From the NCBI RefSeq assembly GCF_008017415.1, contig NZ_VRSV01000001.1, positions 434,001-498,000 of the forward strand: a stretch of 64,000 nt of DNA, in the 5' to 3' direction. Positions 37,040 through 46,926 of the stretch are shown here, one piece after another (the first letter of the stretch is position 1; the number at the start of each line of letters is the position of its first letter). Both the position numbers and the translations under genes were made by a program. The notes under the pieces are model-generated. The model was given only the letters and a program-made list of their open reading frames with translations, searched no databases and had not been told where the DNA came from. Source of the stretch: Microbacterium hatanonis. GTDB taxonomy: Bacteria; Actinomycetota; Actinomycetes; Actinomycetales; Microbacteriaceae.

Positions 37040-38296
37040 TCAGATTCCGTACAGCAAACGATTCACCTTCAAGAGCAGTGGATCATTCAACCAATCTGTG
37101 CGCTCCCCGGGCCGTTCGGTCGATGCTCCCTGGTCTCGCGGTACCGTCTCGATGATCCGGTTGGCAATGCTGGCGGCCGCCTCGATGAGATCTTGTGCGA
37201 GGACCGTAGGTCGGAGCGCGAGCCCGTAGGGCTCTAAGTCGTGTGCGATCCACCTTTCGCGACGGCCAAGCTGCTCGACCGCCAGATTGAATGGCTCGGC
37301 GACGGACCGGGGCAGGGTTACGAGTCGCTCTACGCGACCGTTCACATCATCTGACGCGGCTCCAACAGGCTCGTGGTGGACGGTGTTGCGAAGGGCGCTG
37401 ATGACCTCGCGAAGCGCCGTGAACTGCGCCTCGGCGATAATCAAGCGAGTTTCGGGCGGAATCTGCCGCCGGAAGCTTTTGGACCCGAAGGAGACGTAAT
37501 GGGCTGGCTGGGGGGCTGGAAGGCAGGCGTTGACCGCACGAGCCAGCGAGTCGAACATGCCCTGCAACGCGACCACTACGCGTTCGATGGAATCCTCGGG
37601 CGCATCTACACCGAAGGAACGATGGCGCTGAAGGCTCGACAGCAAAAGTTTGTCGCGCGCGCTCAGCGCCTTACCCAGCCGTTGAGTTGCCGCCCCCACG
37701 AGACGGACCGCGCCCTTCCCAGGCGTGCGGGTGTCTTCGGCGAAGAGCGCGGAGGTGCCCGGTAGTAACACGCGGGACTGCATCATCTCGGCCTGCCACG
37801 TGGTGACAAGCCCGTCGAGCGAGCCGTCGAGCACTACTCGTCCACGGGCCCGTTGATGAAGGCCGATGACGGCCATGGCATCGAGTATTGCTAACGCGGA
37901 GTGAGCGTTCCGCCTGTTCAGAAGGAACACGTTGTCCGTTGCGTACACGTCAGCGTTGAGCGAACGCGCCGCTTCTGCGTCGAGCTGCCGGGCCCTGGCC
38001 GCATCGGGGTCGAAGCCTTCGTGCTCCGCCCAGTTGAAGGCGGCAAGGACGTTGTTCCGAGCGTAGGGGACACCGATGAGAGCGATTCCGGTCTCTCGGT
38101 GTTCTCGAACGCCGGCATACTCGCCTCCGGTCTCTGGCCCCGGCGGGATGACCTCGTAATCTCCAACCTCGGGGAGGTCTGGTCCAGGAACCCGTCTGAA
38201 GACACGAACACCTTGGTCAATTTTCCGAAGGTGACCAAGGTACTGCAGGACGATGTCGGGTAGCTCGGCCTGTGGGTCCACGACGACGCGAAGCAT
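37040..38296 (-). CDS. Hypothetical protein with a HEPN-like motif
   Basis: A 418-aa protein starting at ATG 38296 with MLRVVVDPQ. Around residue 320 it reads SALRNTVHHEPVG, an Arg followed by His five positions later, like the Rx4-6H active motif of HEPN RNases, between long helices. The N-terminal half has a different alpha/beta character. It abuts the SIR2 gene in a convergent arrangement, a common neighbour type in defence islands. HEPN assignment is tentative. Confidence 0.5.
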   Translation of the reverse strand: MLRVVVDPQAELPDIVLQYLGHLRKIDQGVRVFRRVPGPDLPEVGDYEVIPPGPETGGEYAGVREHRETGIALIGVPYARNNVLAAFNWAEHEGFDPDAARARQLDAEAARSLNADVYATDNVFLLNRRNAHSALAILDAMAVIGLHQRARGRVVLDGSLDGLVTTWQAEMMQSRVLLPGTSALFAEDTRTPGKGAVRLVGAATQRLGKALSARDKLLLSSLQRHRSFGVDAPEDSIERVVVALQGMFDSLARAVNACLPAPQPAHYVSFGSKSFRRQIPPETRLIIAEAQFTALREVISALRNTVHHEPVGAASDDVNGRVERLVTLPRSVAEPFNLAVEQLGRRERWIAHDLEPYGLALRPTVLAQDLIEAAASIANRIIETVPRDQGASTERPGERTDWLNDPLLLKVNRLLYGI

Positions 38297-38601
38297 CGGC
38301 CACTCCACGCTGGGTGAGAATGGCGCACGATCCGGGACGGACCTTGACGTGAGTTGAAGTGATGGCCACACACTCGGAGTCTGCCACCGCGACACATCAA
38401 GCTTTCACCCCCAGTTCCGGCGGACCTTGCGCCGCAACTCGCTGTACTGAGAAAGCGTCGCATCCGTCGGCAGCATCCGGCTGAGCGTCGAGCGCTCCTT
38501 GTCGAGGTGTGGCAAAGACTCGATGCGGATCGATCTGGGCGACGCGACATGACGCAGGTGCCGCTCTCGGCGGTGTCGATGGCCTCGGCTAACGTGCCCT
38601 C

Positions 38602-39465
38602 GTGCCGGAACGGGTCGAGGCGTGGTGGGCGCGCCGTCAGTGGTCGAAGGGCCTCGACGTGCCCTACCCGGTGGGTACCTACCGCGAAGCGTGGGCCGCG
38701 TTCCCGGCGCTCATCCGGCAGTACCACCCGGAGCCTAACGCCGGCATCACCCTGACTCAGGTCCCACCCGCGGCCGAGGTGCTCCTGCTCTGGGAATGCG
38801 ACAGCGGCGGTCACCGGTTCGTGGCCACCCCGACGGAGCAGCGGATGCGGTCAGGCCGGGAGCGACGCCGAAGCGCTTGGTGCCCGGAATGCTCTGAGGC
38901 GGCGAACCCGACGAGGATGGTCGCGCTACCGATGCGAGAGACGGTCACCTCGCCCGTCGGGCCGGGCGTCCTACGGCGGCGGCGACCTCGTCCAAAGATG
39001 CAGCTGTGCGCGAAGACCCCGGGTCTCCCGGTTGGCACCGCGTTCATCTCCGAGTGCGCCCCGAAGCCGTCGTCCGCCGTCGAAGCTCAGATGCGCGCGG
39101 ACCTGTTCGCCCGGCTCGCACTGACGCCGTCGTTGAACGCGGTGCGTGTCCAACGCCCGTTCTTCGAGCATCTTGAGGTGTGGCCGGACTTCGCCCTCAC
39201 CGAGCTGCGGGTGGCCATCGAGTACGACTCGACCGGACGCCACGGGCTCGAGCACGTTGGGAAGCGGGAGCAGACCGACCGTCGGAAGGACCGTGTGCTC
39301 CGGGCCGCCGGGTGGGAGGTCATCCGCATCCGGACTGGAAAGCTCGAGTGCCTCGGGCCGCTCGACCTCCAGATGAGTACCTGGAACGCGAAGGGCCTCG
39401 ACCATCTCATCGATGGTCTGCGCGCAGTGCGGGGTGAGCTTCTCGTGAACGCATACCTGCGCTGA
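38602..39465 (+). CDS. Zinc-ribbon protein with Vsr/PD-(D/E)XK-like nuclease domain
   Basis: A 287-aa protein starting at GTG 38602. The N-terminal half has a treble-clef-like zinc ribbon (LLLWECDSGGHRF and WCPECSE). The C-terminal half has DFAL ... LRVAIEYDSTGRHG, then DRRKDRVLRAAGWEVIRI, typical of Vsr/DUF559-like nuclease folds (Asp in VWPDF, Glu in IEYD). The family is often found next to prophage or restriction genes. Substrate unknown. Confidence 0.7.
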   Translation: MPERVEAWWARRQWSKGLDVPYPVGTYREAWAAFPALIRQYHPEPNAGITLTQVPPAAEVLLLWECDSGGHRFVATPTEQRMRSGRERRRSAWCPECSEAANPTRMVALPMRETVTSPVGPGVLRRRRPRPKMQLCAKTPGLPVGTAFISECAPKPSSAVEAQMRADLFARLALTPSLNAVRVQRPFFEHLEVWPDFALTELRVAIEYDSTGRHGLEHVGKREQTDRRKDRVLRAAGWEVIRIRTGKLECLGPLDLQMSTWNAKGLDHLIDGLRAVRGELLVNAYLR

Positions 39466-39537
39466 GCACATCCCAGCTGCGTCAGGGTTCGGTGGGGAAG
39501 CGACCGAGCGCTGTGGCGGGCAAATTCGACCCGATAC

Positions 39538-40155
39538 TCAGCGCAACGCGGTCGCCCGGAACCCGGCGACGAGGAGTTCGATGGCGGGGGTGAGCGACGC
39601 ATCGTCGCGCGTGGAGAGCCATTGCTCGATGGCGCCGCGTGCTGCGACCTGCAGCGCGGTGACGAGGGTCGGTGTCGTCGTGGGTAGCTCCGCGCCCCGT
39701 GCGTGCGCCCATTCTTCGACGCGCGCGGTGATCTCCTCGCGGTGCACTCGTGCTTGTTTCTGGAATGTCTCGGCGTGTTCCGGGGTCGCGCGTACAGTTG
39801 TCATCAGTTCGGCGAGGCACTCGTGGCGTCTGGGGTTGGCGCGGACGACATCCACGACGGCGCGGATGGCGGCGGTGGCGGCGACGTCCAGCGGCATATC
39901 CAGCAACGGGGCTGACCAGGCTTGCACGATGACCTTGTTCGATTCCCGCTCGACGAGGGCGGCGACCAGCCCCGCCTTGGACCCGAACGCGTAGGTCACG
40001 ACGCGATGGGAAACGTCTACGCGGTCGGCGACTGATCTGAGCGAGAGCGCGGACACCCCGTCGTCCACCATCACATCGACCGCTGCGTCCAACAGCTGCT
40101 CGCGCCGGTCGTCCATCTGCAGGTATGTTCTGCGCCCGCGCCGGTAGTCGCCCAT
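39538..40155 (-). CDS. TetR-family transcriptional regulator
   Basis: A 205-aa protein with the N-terminal TetR helix-turn-helix (ALSLRSVADRVDVSHRVVTYAFGSK) at about 33-57 and an all-helical ligand domain. ATG 40155 is used; ATG 40116 is the alternative. It is divergent from the DoxX-like gene, which it may control. The intergenic region also contains a DosR-type site. Confidence 0.85.
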   Translation of the reverse strand: MGDYRRGRRTYLQMDDRREQLLDAAVDVMVDDGVSALSLRSVADRVDVSHRVVTYAFGSKAGLVAALVERESNKVIVQAWSAPLLDMPLDVAATAAIRAVVDVVRANPRRHECLAELMTTVRATPEHAETFQKQARVHREEITARVEEWAHARGAELPTTTPTLVTALQVAARGAIEQWLSTRDDASLTPAIELLVAGFRATALR

Positions 40156-40293
40156 ATATCGACGGCACCACGCCCACCTGGCCCAATGCAACCCCGCCCG
40201 CTGGGGCGGGTGGCGCTTGCCATACGCAGCCGGTTCCGGCCCTCAGCGCGACGTCGACGAGAGTTGGGAGACTGCTCGCCTTCAGCCAACGGT

Positions 40294-40307
40294 AGGACCT
40301 TCGGCTC
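40294..40307. promoter_or_regulatory. DosR-type site A, upstream of the DoxX-like gene
   Basis: AGGACCTTCGGCTC, 73 bases before ATG 40381, within a longer dyad GGTAG...CTACC (40291-40311). Fits the shared pattern RGGACNTTCGSCYC. Confidence 0.6.
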
Positions 40308-40380
40308 TACCCTCTCCTGGCGAGCTGAGCGACCTTGTATAGGCGGCCGGTTGGTCGCTACAAGGCCCGGAGGGCACCCC

Positions 40381-40959
40381 ATGACTGTTTCTGATACCGC
40401 CCGCCGCGGCGCCGCGTCTGAACCCAACCCGGAGACCGTACCTACCCCGCCCGTAGGCGGTCGAGCGGGTCGCCGCGTTCTCGCTGTGTTGCGTGTCGCC
40501 ACCGGTTTCATTTTCCTGTGGGCATTCTTCGACAAGACATTCGGGCTTGGGTTTTCCACCCCCGCCGAGCGCGCTTGGGTCGCGGGCGGAACCCCTAGCC
40601 AAGGTTTCCTTCTCAGCGATTCGGTGGTTGGCCCGTTGAAGGGTCTCTTCGCGGCCATCGCAAGCCCGACCAGCGACGTACTGTTCCAGCTCTCCATGCT
40701 CGGGATCGGCACAGCCGTCATCTTGGGTATCGGACTCCGCGTCAGCGCGGTCACAGGAACCCTGGTGATGGTGCTGATGTACCTCGCAGAATGGCCTTAC
40801 ATCGCGAATGCGGCATCGACGAATCCCCTCGTGGACTACCACATCATTTATGCGCTCGCGCTTGTCGTACTGGCTGTCCTCCATGCCGGTGACACGTGGG
40901 GGCTTGGCGGATGGTGGAAGAATCTGTCGGTCGTGCAGCGGATGCCGTGGCTCGTCTGA
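40381..40959 (+). CDS. DoxX-like membrane protein
   Basis: A 192-aa protein with about four membrane segments (near 32-55, 75-95, 105-135, 155-175). VLRVATGFIFLWAFFDK and YHIIYALALVVLA fit DoxX/thiosulfate dehydrogenase (quinone) large-subunit-like proteins. These are linked to quinone or thiol redox in the membrane. Ribosome site GGAGGG precedes ATG 40381. A DosR-type box upstream places it in the hypoxia regulon. Electron donor unknown. Confidence 0.8.
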   Translation: MTVSDTARRGAASEPNPETVPTPPVGGRAGRRVLAVLRVATGFIFLWAFFDKTFGLGFSTPAERAWVAGGTPSQGFLLSDSVVGPLKGLFAAIASPTSDVLFQLSMLGIGTAVILGIGLRVSAVTGTLVMVLMYLAEWPYIANAASTNPLVDYHIIYALALVVLAVLHAGDTWGLGGWWKNLSVVQRMPWLV

Positions 40960-41196
40960 CCAGGCAAGATAGTCAGACTCTGTCACGGGTCTGCGTCGGT
41001 CCGTAAGCGCCAGGGACCGGACCTCAGTCGTGGCGGGGATGAACCGTGCGCTTGGGCTCGGAGCCTCGGACTTCCGGCCCTGCTAACGCTTCCGCACGAT
41101 GCGTAGCGTTTCATCCAGGAGCGAGAACACGAGCGCGTCCGCGGTAGCGAATCTTCCTCTTCGCAGTCCGACGAACGCGTGGACCCGTGGTGGCGC

Positions 41197-41844
41197 CTAA
41201 TCCATCGCGGGCGGGCGGAGCTCGGTCTGCAGCACAGCAGCCTGCGTGCGTCTTTCCAGTCCCAGCTTGCTGAGAACGTTGGACACGTAGTTCTTGATGG
41301 TCTTCTCCGCAAGGCCGAGTTCGGCGCCGATCTGACGATTGGTCATACCGTCGGCGATGAGAGCGAGTATCTGCCGCTCTCGTGCGGTGAGAGCGGCGAG
41401 CCGGGGGTCCACGTCGCCCTCTCCCCGCAGACGTGCGGTGACAGCCTCAACGACGCCTGGTTCGAGGAGTGTCACGCCCGCGGCGGTTGCGCGGATGGCC
41501 TCGACGAGGCCGGCACCGCGTACGTCCTTTAGGACGTATCCCGAGGCACCCGCGATGACTGCGGCGTACAGTGCTTTGTCGTCGTCGTACGCGGTGAGGA
41601 TGAGGCACCGGATCTGCGGGTCACGAGCGCGTACATCTCGGCACACGTCGATACCGCTTCCGTCGGGGAGCCGGACGTCGAGGACCGCGACGTCTGGGCG
41701 GAGGGCGAGGATGCGCGGGAGTCCCTCGGTGGCCGTGCCCGCTTGTCCGATGACGTCTATGTCGGCCTCTGCGTTGAGGAGGCCTGCGAGCCCGCGTCGG
41801 ACAATTTCGTGGTCGTCGACGAGGAACACCCGGACGTCGTTCAT
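41197..41844 (-). CDS. DosR/DevR-like LuxR-family response regulator
   Basis: A 215-aa NarL/FixJ-type regulator: DDH at 10-12, phospho-Asp56 in VLDVRLPDG, and a C-terminal LuxR helix-turn-helix (LTARERQILALIADGMTNRQ). Mycobacterial DosR switches on the dormancy regulon by binding GGGAC-type palindromes. Five similar sites occur in the neighbouring genes. Its ATG overlaps the kinase stop by one base (TGATG), a coupled pair. Confidence 0.92.
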   Translation of the reverse strand: MNDVRVFLVDDHEIVRRGLAGLLNAEADIDVIGQAGTATEGLPRILALRPDVAVLDVRLPDGSGIDVCRDVRARDPQIRCLILTAYDDDKALYAAVIAGASGYVLKDVRGAGLVEAIRATAAGVTLLEPGVVEAVTARLRGEGDVDPRLAALTARERQILALIADGMTNRQIGAELGLAEKTIKNYVSNVLSKLGLERRTQAAVLQTELRPPAMD

Positions 41845-43499
41845 CACGCCGCCGCTGGTTGCGAGAAGGGGACCATCCACCGCACCCGTGTATCGCCTGG
41901 GACGCTAATCACCGTGAAGGTGCCTGAGCGGTTCTCCGCGCGTTGCTCGAGGTTCGCCAGTCCGCTCCGTCGACCTTTGTCGGTGAAGCCGTGCCCGTCG
42001 TCTCTAACTTCGAGGAGTATCTGCCCGTCCGCGGCGGTGAGTTGAAGGATGGTCGAGTTGGCGTGTGCGTGACGGGCGATGTTGGTGAGTGCTTCGCGGG
42101 CGACGGCCAGGACGTCGTCCGCGAGATGCCCGGTGATGAGGAGGTCGACGGGCCCGGCGAAGCTGATGTTGGGCGTGCGCGCCAGAAGCGGCGCGAGCTC
42201 GTGAGCGAGGTCGAGGATACGGTGCCTCACGCTGACGGTCTCCTCCTCGCGGGCGTTGAGCGCGAAGATGACAGTCCGGATGTGAGAGATGCTGAGGTCC
42301 AGGTTGTCGACGGCGCGCGCGATTCGTGCCACGGCCGGCCCGGAGGGCAGGCTTCCGGCGGTTTGATGCAGGTCGAGGCCGGTTGCGAAAAGCTCCTGAA
42401 TGACGTGGTCGTGGAGATCTCGGGCGATGCGTCCGCGGTCCTCCAGGAGGACCATCCGTTGCTGTGCTGCCCGAGCGGCGGAGAGCTCCATTGCGACGCT
42501 GACATAGTCCGCGAAGTCCGAGACCATGCCGATGTCAGCGACGGTGAAGCTCGTTCGACCCACCTCACGGGTCACCACCAAAACGCCCAGGGTCCGCGCA
42601 GCTGCGATGAGGGGAACGGCAAGGGCGGGGCCGCCCGCGGTAGGGACACCTCCGCTGCGAGTAACCGGGAAGCTGTCCAGCAGGCGTGGCTGTCGTCCTT
42701 CTATGACGCTGGCGGAGATCGACCCCCTCGCGGGGACGAGTTGCCCCTCAAAGGCGTCCGCCCCGACACCTCGGGCGACGCCTATGCGAAGCATGTCGGG
42801 GTCGTCGGTGGGGAAGACGATGCCCACCAAGTCGGCCTCGGCGAGGTCGAGGATGCGGGTGGCGACCAGACCTATGACGTCGTCGGTTTCGCTGGACAGT
42901 ATCGCGGCGGTCGTCTCGGCGGCGGCTTGTGCCCACCGTTGACGAAGCTGTGTCTCGGCGAAGAGGTGCGCGTTTTCGATGGCGACTCCGGCGGTCGCGG
43001 CGAGGGAGGTGGTGAGGTGTTCGTCGTTGGAGGTGAAATGGCCGGCGCGCGCGTTCGTCAGATAAAGGTTCCCGAATACGCGGTCTCTCACCCGGATCGG
43101 CACCCCCAGGAACGACCCCATCGGCGGGTGAGAAGCGGGGAAGCCGATTGCCCGAGGGTCGTCGGCGCTGTGTCGTAGGCGGATGGGGTCTGCCGCGGCG
43201 ATGACCGCGCCGAGGAGACCGTGCCCCGCAGGGGGATGGCCGATAGCGTCTGCGGTTTTCACCTCCATCCCCACGTGAATGAATTGGTTGATGGATCCAT
43301 CGCTGCCGATGACGCCTAGGGCGCCGTACTCGGCGTCGACCAGTTCGACGGCGGACTCAACGACCCGACGGAGCACCGCAGGCAGGTCGATGTCCTCGAC
43401 GATGGCACGGTTTGCCCGAAGGAGCGCTCTGAGCTGAGTGGAGATACCGTCTGCCCACGGCGGGCGGTCGCGCGGTGGCAGTGGATCCAGCTGTGGCAT
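41844..43499 (-). CDS. DosS/DevS-like GAF-domain sensor kinase
   Basis: A 551-aa soluble histidine kinase: two GAF domains (about 35-180 and 200-340), then a HisKA_3 box with phospho-His near 363 (ARDLHDHVIQ) and a HATPase_c domain (REALTNIARHAHA; DDGHGF). The first GAF has FPASHPPMGSFLGVPIR, with His124 at a position I recall as the heme-ligand His of DosS/DevS, so O2/NO/CO or redox sensing is likely. It pairs with the DosR-like regulator. No membrane segment, as in DosS. Confidence 0.92.
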   Translation of the reverse strand: MPQLDPLPPRDRPPWADGISTQLRALLRANRAIVEDIDLPAVLRRVVESAVELVDAEYGALGVIGSDGSINQFIHVGMEVKTADAIGHPPAGHGLLGAVIAAADPIRLRHSADDPRAIGFPASHPPMGSFLGVPIRVRDRVFGNLYLTNARAGHFTSNDEHLTTSLAATAGVAIENAHLFAETQLRQRWAQAAAETTAAILSSETDDVIGLVATRILDLAEADLVGIVFPTDDPDMLRIGVARGVGADAFEGQLVPARGSISASVIEGRQPRLLDSFPVTRSGGVPTAGGPALAVPLIAAARTLGVLVVTREVGRTSFTVADIGMVSDFADYVSVAMELSAARAAQQRMVLLEDRGRIARDLHDHVIQELFATGLDLHQTAGSLPSGPAVARIARAVDNLDLSISHIRTVIFALNAREEETVSVRHRILDLAHELAPLLARTPNISFAGPVDLLITGHLADDVLAVAREALTNIARHAHANSTILQLTAADGQILLEVRDDGHGFTDKGRRSGLANLEQRAENRSGTFTVISVPGDTRVRWMVPFSQPAAA

Positions 43500-43621
43500 G
43501 AGAACCCCGCTCTGCCATCGGTCGATTGACCCAGCTTCGTGTCCATCATCGCCGGTCTGGTTCCGCCTGGTAACCCCCCTCCGACCGAGCCCTACGGAAG
43601 TCGGTCACCCTTTTCGGTCGT

Positions 43622-43635
43622 GGGACGTTCGGCCC
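43622..43635. promoter_or_regulatory. DosR-type site B, upstream of a two-domain USP gene
   Basis: GGGACGTTCGGCCC, 49 bases before ATG 43685. Identical to site C in reverse orientation. Strongest consensus of the set. Confidence 0.75.
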
Positions 43636-43684
43636 TGGGGGACGTGTACGCCGGCGGCCAGGCTGAGTACTGGAGGTAAGAGTG

Positions 43685-44485
43685 ATGACAGGCGTTGTTC
43701 TCGTCGGTGTTGACGGATCAGGACCCAGCCGAGCCGCGACTACATGGGCAGAAGAACGCGCCGTGCGGTTGGGGCTGGATCTGACACTCCTCCATGTGGT
43801 CCAACCCATAAACGAGGAAGCAGACGCGGAGCCTCGTACTTCGCGGTTCTCGCTCGCGGATGCGGTTGCGTCGTCCCGCTCGGTTCCCGGTATAAAGAAG
43901 GTGACCGGCGAGACTTGCGCCGGCGACCCGATGGAAGAGCTGACGGCCGCATCCATCGGTGCGGACGTGGTCGTTGTGGGCAGCCATAAGACCGGGTTTC
44001 TTCACGGTCGCGTTTTCGGCTCACGCAGCCTTCGTCTCCTGGCCTCAGCTGTCTGCCCGGTTGCGGTGGTCCCCGAACCCACCGGACGTACTCGTCGCGG
44101 CGTTGCCGTGGGCGTCGACGGCTCCGACGCAAGCCGGGACGCGGTGCGTTTCGCGGCGAAAGAGGCCGCAGCGCTCGGACAACCGCTGATGTTGGTCTGT
44201 GGTGGCGGGTATGCACCCGCCTCTGCCGTCGGCATCGATGTCGTCAGCCGTGCCGACCGTCTCTTGGCTGCTGCGCGAGACATCGCCGTGAGGGCGGCGC
44301 CCTCGGTTCGGGTTGTGCTTCGGCCGCTCGCCCGTCCCGCGGCGGAGGCGCTCGCTGATGCTGCCCCCACCAGCATCCTGCTTGTTGTGCCGATATCGGC
44401 GGGCTCGGGCGCGATGATTGGGCCCACTGCCCATGACGTGCTGATGAACCTCGCCGGGCCGACACTTTTCCTCCCGGCGCGCTAA
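43685..44485 (+). CDS. Two-domain universal stress protein
   Basis: A 266-aa protein with two USP domains. The first begins VVLVGVDGSGPSR and has the ATP-loop-like VVVGSHKTGFLHGRVFGS. The second begins [13 protein letters not shown] near residue 138. USPs bind ATP and help survival in stasis or hypoxia. ATG 43685 is preferred, eight bases after GGAGG (43672-43676). Its stop is 11 bases from the convergent phosphoketolase stop. DosR-type site B precedes it. Confidence 0.93.
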   Translation: MTGVVLVGVDGSGPSRAATTWAEERAVRLGLDLTLLHVVQPINEEADAEPRTSRFSLADAVASSRSVPGIKKVTGETCAGDPMEELTAASIGADVVVVGSHKTGFLHGRVFGSRSLRLLASAVCPVAVVPEPTGRTRRGVAVGVDGSDASRDAVRFAAKEAAALGQPLMLVCGGGYAPASAVGIDVVSRADRLLAAARDIAVRAAPSVRVVLRPLARPAAEALADAAPTSILLVVPISAGSGAMIGPTAHDVLMNLAGPTLFLPAR

Positions 44486-44496
44486 CGCGGCGATGG

Positions 44497-46926
44497 CTAC
44501 GGCGTTTCTGCGCCCCACGTCCATTCGGCGACGACGGGGATGTCCTCGCCGTGTTCGCGTGTGTAGGCGCGCGCCGAGAGGCGAGCGTCTTGCATCTCTT
44601 GACGGAGTATCGCCTCGCGGGCGGCAAGCCCTGGGACGCGGTCTAGTACGTCGATGACCAGTCGGTACCGGTCGAGGTCGTTGAGCATCACCATGTCGAA
44701 TGGCGTGGTCGTAGTGCCTTCCTCGATAAAGCCGCGCACGTGCAGGTTCGCGTGACCTCGCCGACGGTACGTCAGGCGATGGATCAGCCAGGGGTAGCCG
44801 TGGTAGGCGAAGATCACCGGACGGTCCGTGGTGAAGATCGCGTCGTACTCGGCATCGCTGAGACCGTGCGGATGCTGGTCTTCGCTTTGGAGTCGCATGA
44901 GGTCGACGACGTTCACGACCCGCACCTTGAGGGCGGGGACAGCCGTTCGGAGGAGGCTCGCGGCGGCGAGGACTTCGATGGTGGGTACGTCACCCGCGCA
45001 CGCGAGGATGACGTCTGGTTCTTCTCCGTGCCGTTCTGTTCCGGCCCAGTCGAAGATGCCCAGCCCGCGGGTGCAGTGCTGGACGGCGTCGGGCATGGAG
45101 AGCCAGTTCGCCTCGGGTTGTTTCCCTGCGACGACGACGTTGACGTAGTCGACGGAACGTAAGCAGTGGTCGTACGTCGAGAGCAACGTGTTGGCGTCGA
45201 ACGGCAGGTAGACGCGGACGATGTCGGCCTTCTTGTTCATGACGTGGTCGATGAAGCCGGGGTCTTGATGCGATGCGCCGTTGTGGTCCTGTCGCCACAC
45301 GTGCGAGCTGAGCAGGTAGTTCAGCGATGAGATCGGTTGACGCCAAGCGATGGCGCGCGAGGACTTTAGCCATTTCGCGTGCTGGTTGAACATGGAGTCG
45401 ACGATGTGGATGAACGCTTCGTAGGAGTTGATGAGTCCGTGCCGGCCGGTGAGGAGGTACCCCTCCAGCCAACCTTCGCACTGATGTTCTGAGAGCATCT
45501 CCACTACCCGGCCGGAGCGGGCGAGGTGGTTGTCCATATCCGCGTCTTCACGCTCCGCGTCCCACTGCTTATCGGTCACCTCGAAGACGGCCTGGAGACG
45601 GTTGGAGGCGGTTTCATCGGGGCCGAAGATGCGGAAGTTGTCGGGGTTGGCGACGATGACATCACGCAGCCAGGTTCCGAGGACGGCGGTTGCGGAAGCG
45701 GTGGTTGCGCCCGGTGCGGGAACGTCGACGCCATACTCGCGGAAGTCGGGGAGTCGGAGCGGTCGACGGAGCAGTCCGCCGTTCGCGACCGGGTTGGCAC
45801 TCATCCGCCGGTCTCCGTCCGGTGCCAGCGCGGTGGCCAGGGGAACGACAGCTCCCGCTTGGTCGAAGAGCTCCTCGGGCCGGTAAGACCGCAACCATCC
45901 CTCCAGGACGGCGACGTGCGCCGGAGTGTCGCGGGCATTCGCCAGCGGCACTTGATGCGAGCGCCAACTGTTCTCCGCCGGCTTGCCGTCGATGAAAGCG
46001 GGACACGTCCACCCCTTGGGGGTGCGCAGGATAATCATCGGCCACGCCGGGCGGCCCTCAAGGCGACCCGAGCGCGCGTCCGTTTTGATCCGCGCGATCT
46101 GGTCCATCACCTCGTCCAAGACCGCGGCGAAGCGACGATGAACTTCGCGGGGATCCTCGCCGTCGAAGCCGCCCGACACCAGGTAGGGGGTGTGCCCATA
46201 CCCGCGCATGAGCTGGTCGAGTTCGTGGTCGGGGATCCGGGCGAGGACTGTGGGGTTGGCGATCTTGTATCCGTTGAGGTGGAGGATCGGGAGAACCACC
46301 CCGTCGCGAAGGGGGTCGATGAATTTGTTCGAGTGCCAGCTGGTGGCCAGCGGACCGGTCTCTGCCTCGCCGTCACCGACGACGGCCGCCACCAGGAGGT
46401 CGGGGTTGTCGAAAACAGCGCCGTAAGCGTGGGAGAGGGAGTATCCGAGTTCGCCACCTTCGTGGATGGATCCGGGAGTCTCGGGGGCCACATGGCTCGG
46501 GATGCCGCCGGGGAAGGAGAACTGTCGGAACAGTTTCCGCACGCCGTCCATCGTGTGGTCGATGTCGTCGTAGACCTCGCTGTAGGTGCCGTCGAGATAG
46601 GTGTTCGCCACCAGGCCCGGCCCGCCGTGTCCAGGGCCGGTGATGAAGATCGTGTTCAGGTCACGGTCACGGATCACGCGGTTGAGATGGGCGTAGAGGA
46701 AGTTCAGACCTGGTGTGGTTCCCCAGTGACCGAGCAACCGCGGCTTGATGTGGGCCGGGGCGAGGGGTTCTCGGAGGAGCGGATTGTCGAGGAGGTAGAT
46801 CTGGCCGATGGAGAGGTAGTTCGCGGCTCGCCACCACGCGTCGAGTTCGTCCAGCGAGCGGTCGGTGATGATCTGGGTGGCGAGTGCGGTCCATGCGCCG
46901 GGTGAGTCGAGGGTGTGGGTGGTCAT
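44497..46926 (-). CDS. xfp: Phosphoketolase
   Basis: An 809-aa thiamine-diphosphate enzyme that splits xylulose 5-phosphate and/or fructose 6-phosphate into acetyl phosphate plus an aldose phosphate. GPGHGGPG at about 97-104 and the ThDP-binding GDGEAETG at 184-191 are intact, and the length is typical. It yields ATP from acetyl phosphate without oxygen, fitting the hypoxia setting. ATG 46926 overlaps the stop of the four-domain USP gene (ATGA), so both are one operon behind DosR-type site C. Confidence 0.97.
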   Translation of the reverse strand: MTTHTLDSPGAWTALATQIITDRSLDELDAWWRAANYLSIGQIYLLDNPLLREPLAPAHIKPRLLGHWGTTPGLNFLYAHLNRVIRDRDLNTIFITGPGHGGPGLVANTYLDGTYSEVYDDIDHTMDGVRKLFRQFSFPGGIPSHVAPETPGSIHEGGELGYSLSHAYGAVFDNPDLLVAAVVGDGEAETGPLATSWHSNKFIDPLRDGVVLPILHLNGYKIANPTVLARIPDHELDQLMRGYGHTPYLVSGGFDGEDPREVHRRFAAVLDEVMDQIARIKTDARSGRLEGRPAWPMIILRTPKGWTCPAFIDGKPAENSWRSHQVPLANARDTPAHVAVLEGWLRSYRPEELFDQAGAVVPLATALAPDGDRRMSANPVANGGLLRRPLRLPDFREYGVDVPAPGATTASATAVLGTWLRDVIVANPDNFRIFGPDETASNRLQAVFEVTDKQWDAEREDADMDNHLARSGRVVEMLSEHQCEGWLEGYLLTGRHGLINSYEAFIHIVDSMFNQHAKWLKSSRAIAWRQPISSLNYLLSSHVWRQDHNGASHQDPGFIDHVMNKKADIVRVYLPFDANTLLSTYDHCLRSVDYVNVVVAGKQPEANWLSMPDAVQHCTRGLGIFDWAGTERHGEEPDVILACAGDVPTIEVLAAASLLRTAVPALKVRVVNVVDLMRLQSEDQHPHGLSDAEYDAIFTTDRPVIFAYHGYPWLIHRLTYRRRGHANLHVRGFIEEGTTTTPFDMVMLNDLDRYRLVIDVLDRVPGLAAREAILRQEMQDARLSARAYTREHGEDIPVVAEWTWGAETP

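Noticed and set aside
41067..41080. CGGACTTCCGGCCC as a sixth DosR-type site
   Set aside because: Two mismatches to the shared pattern and it lies between convergent gene ends, not before a start codon.
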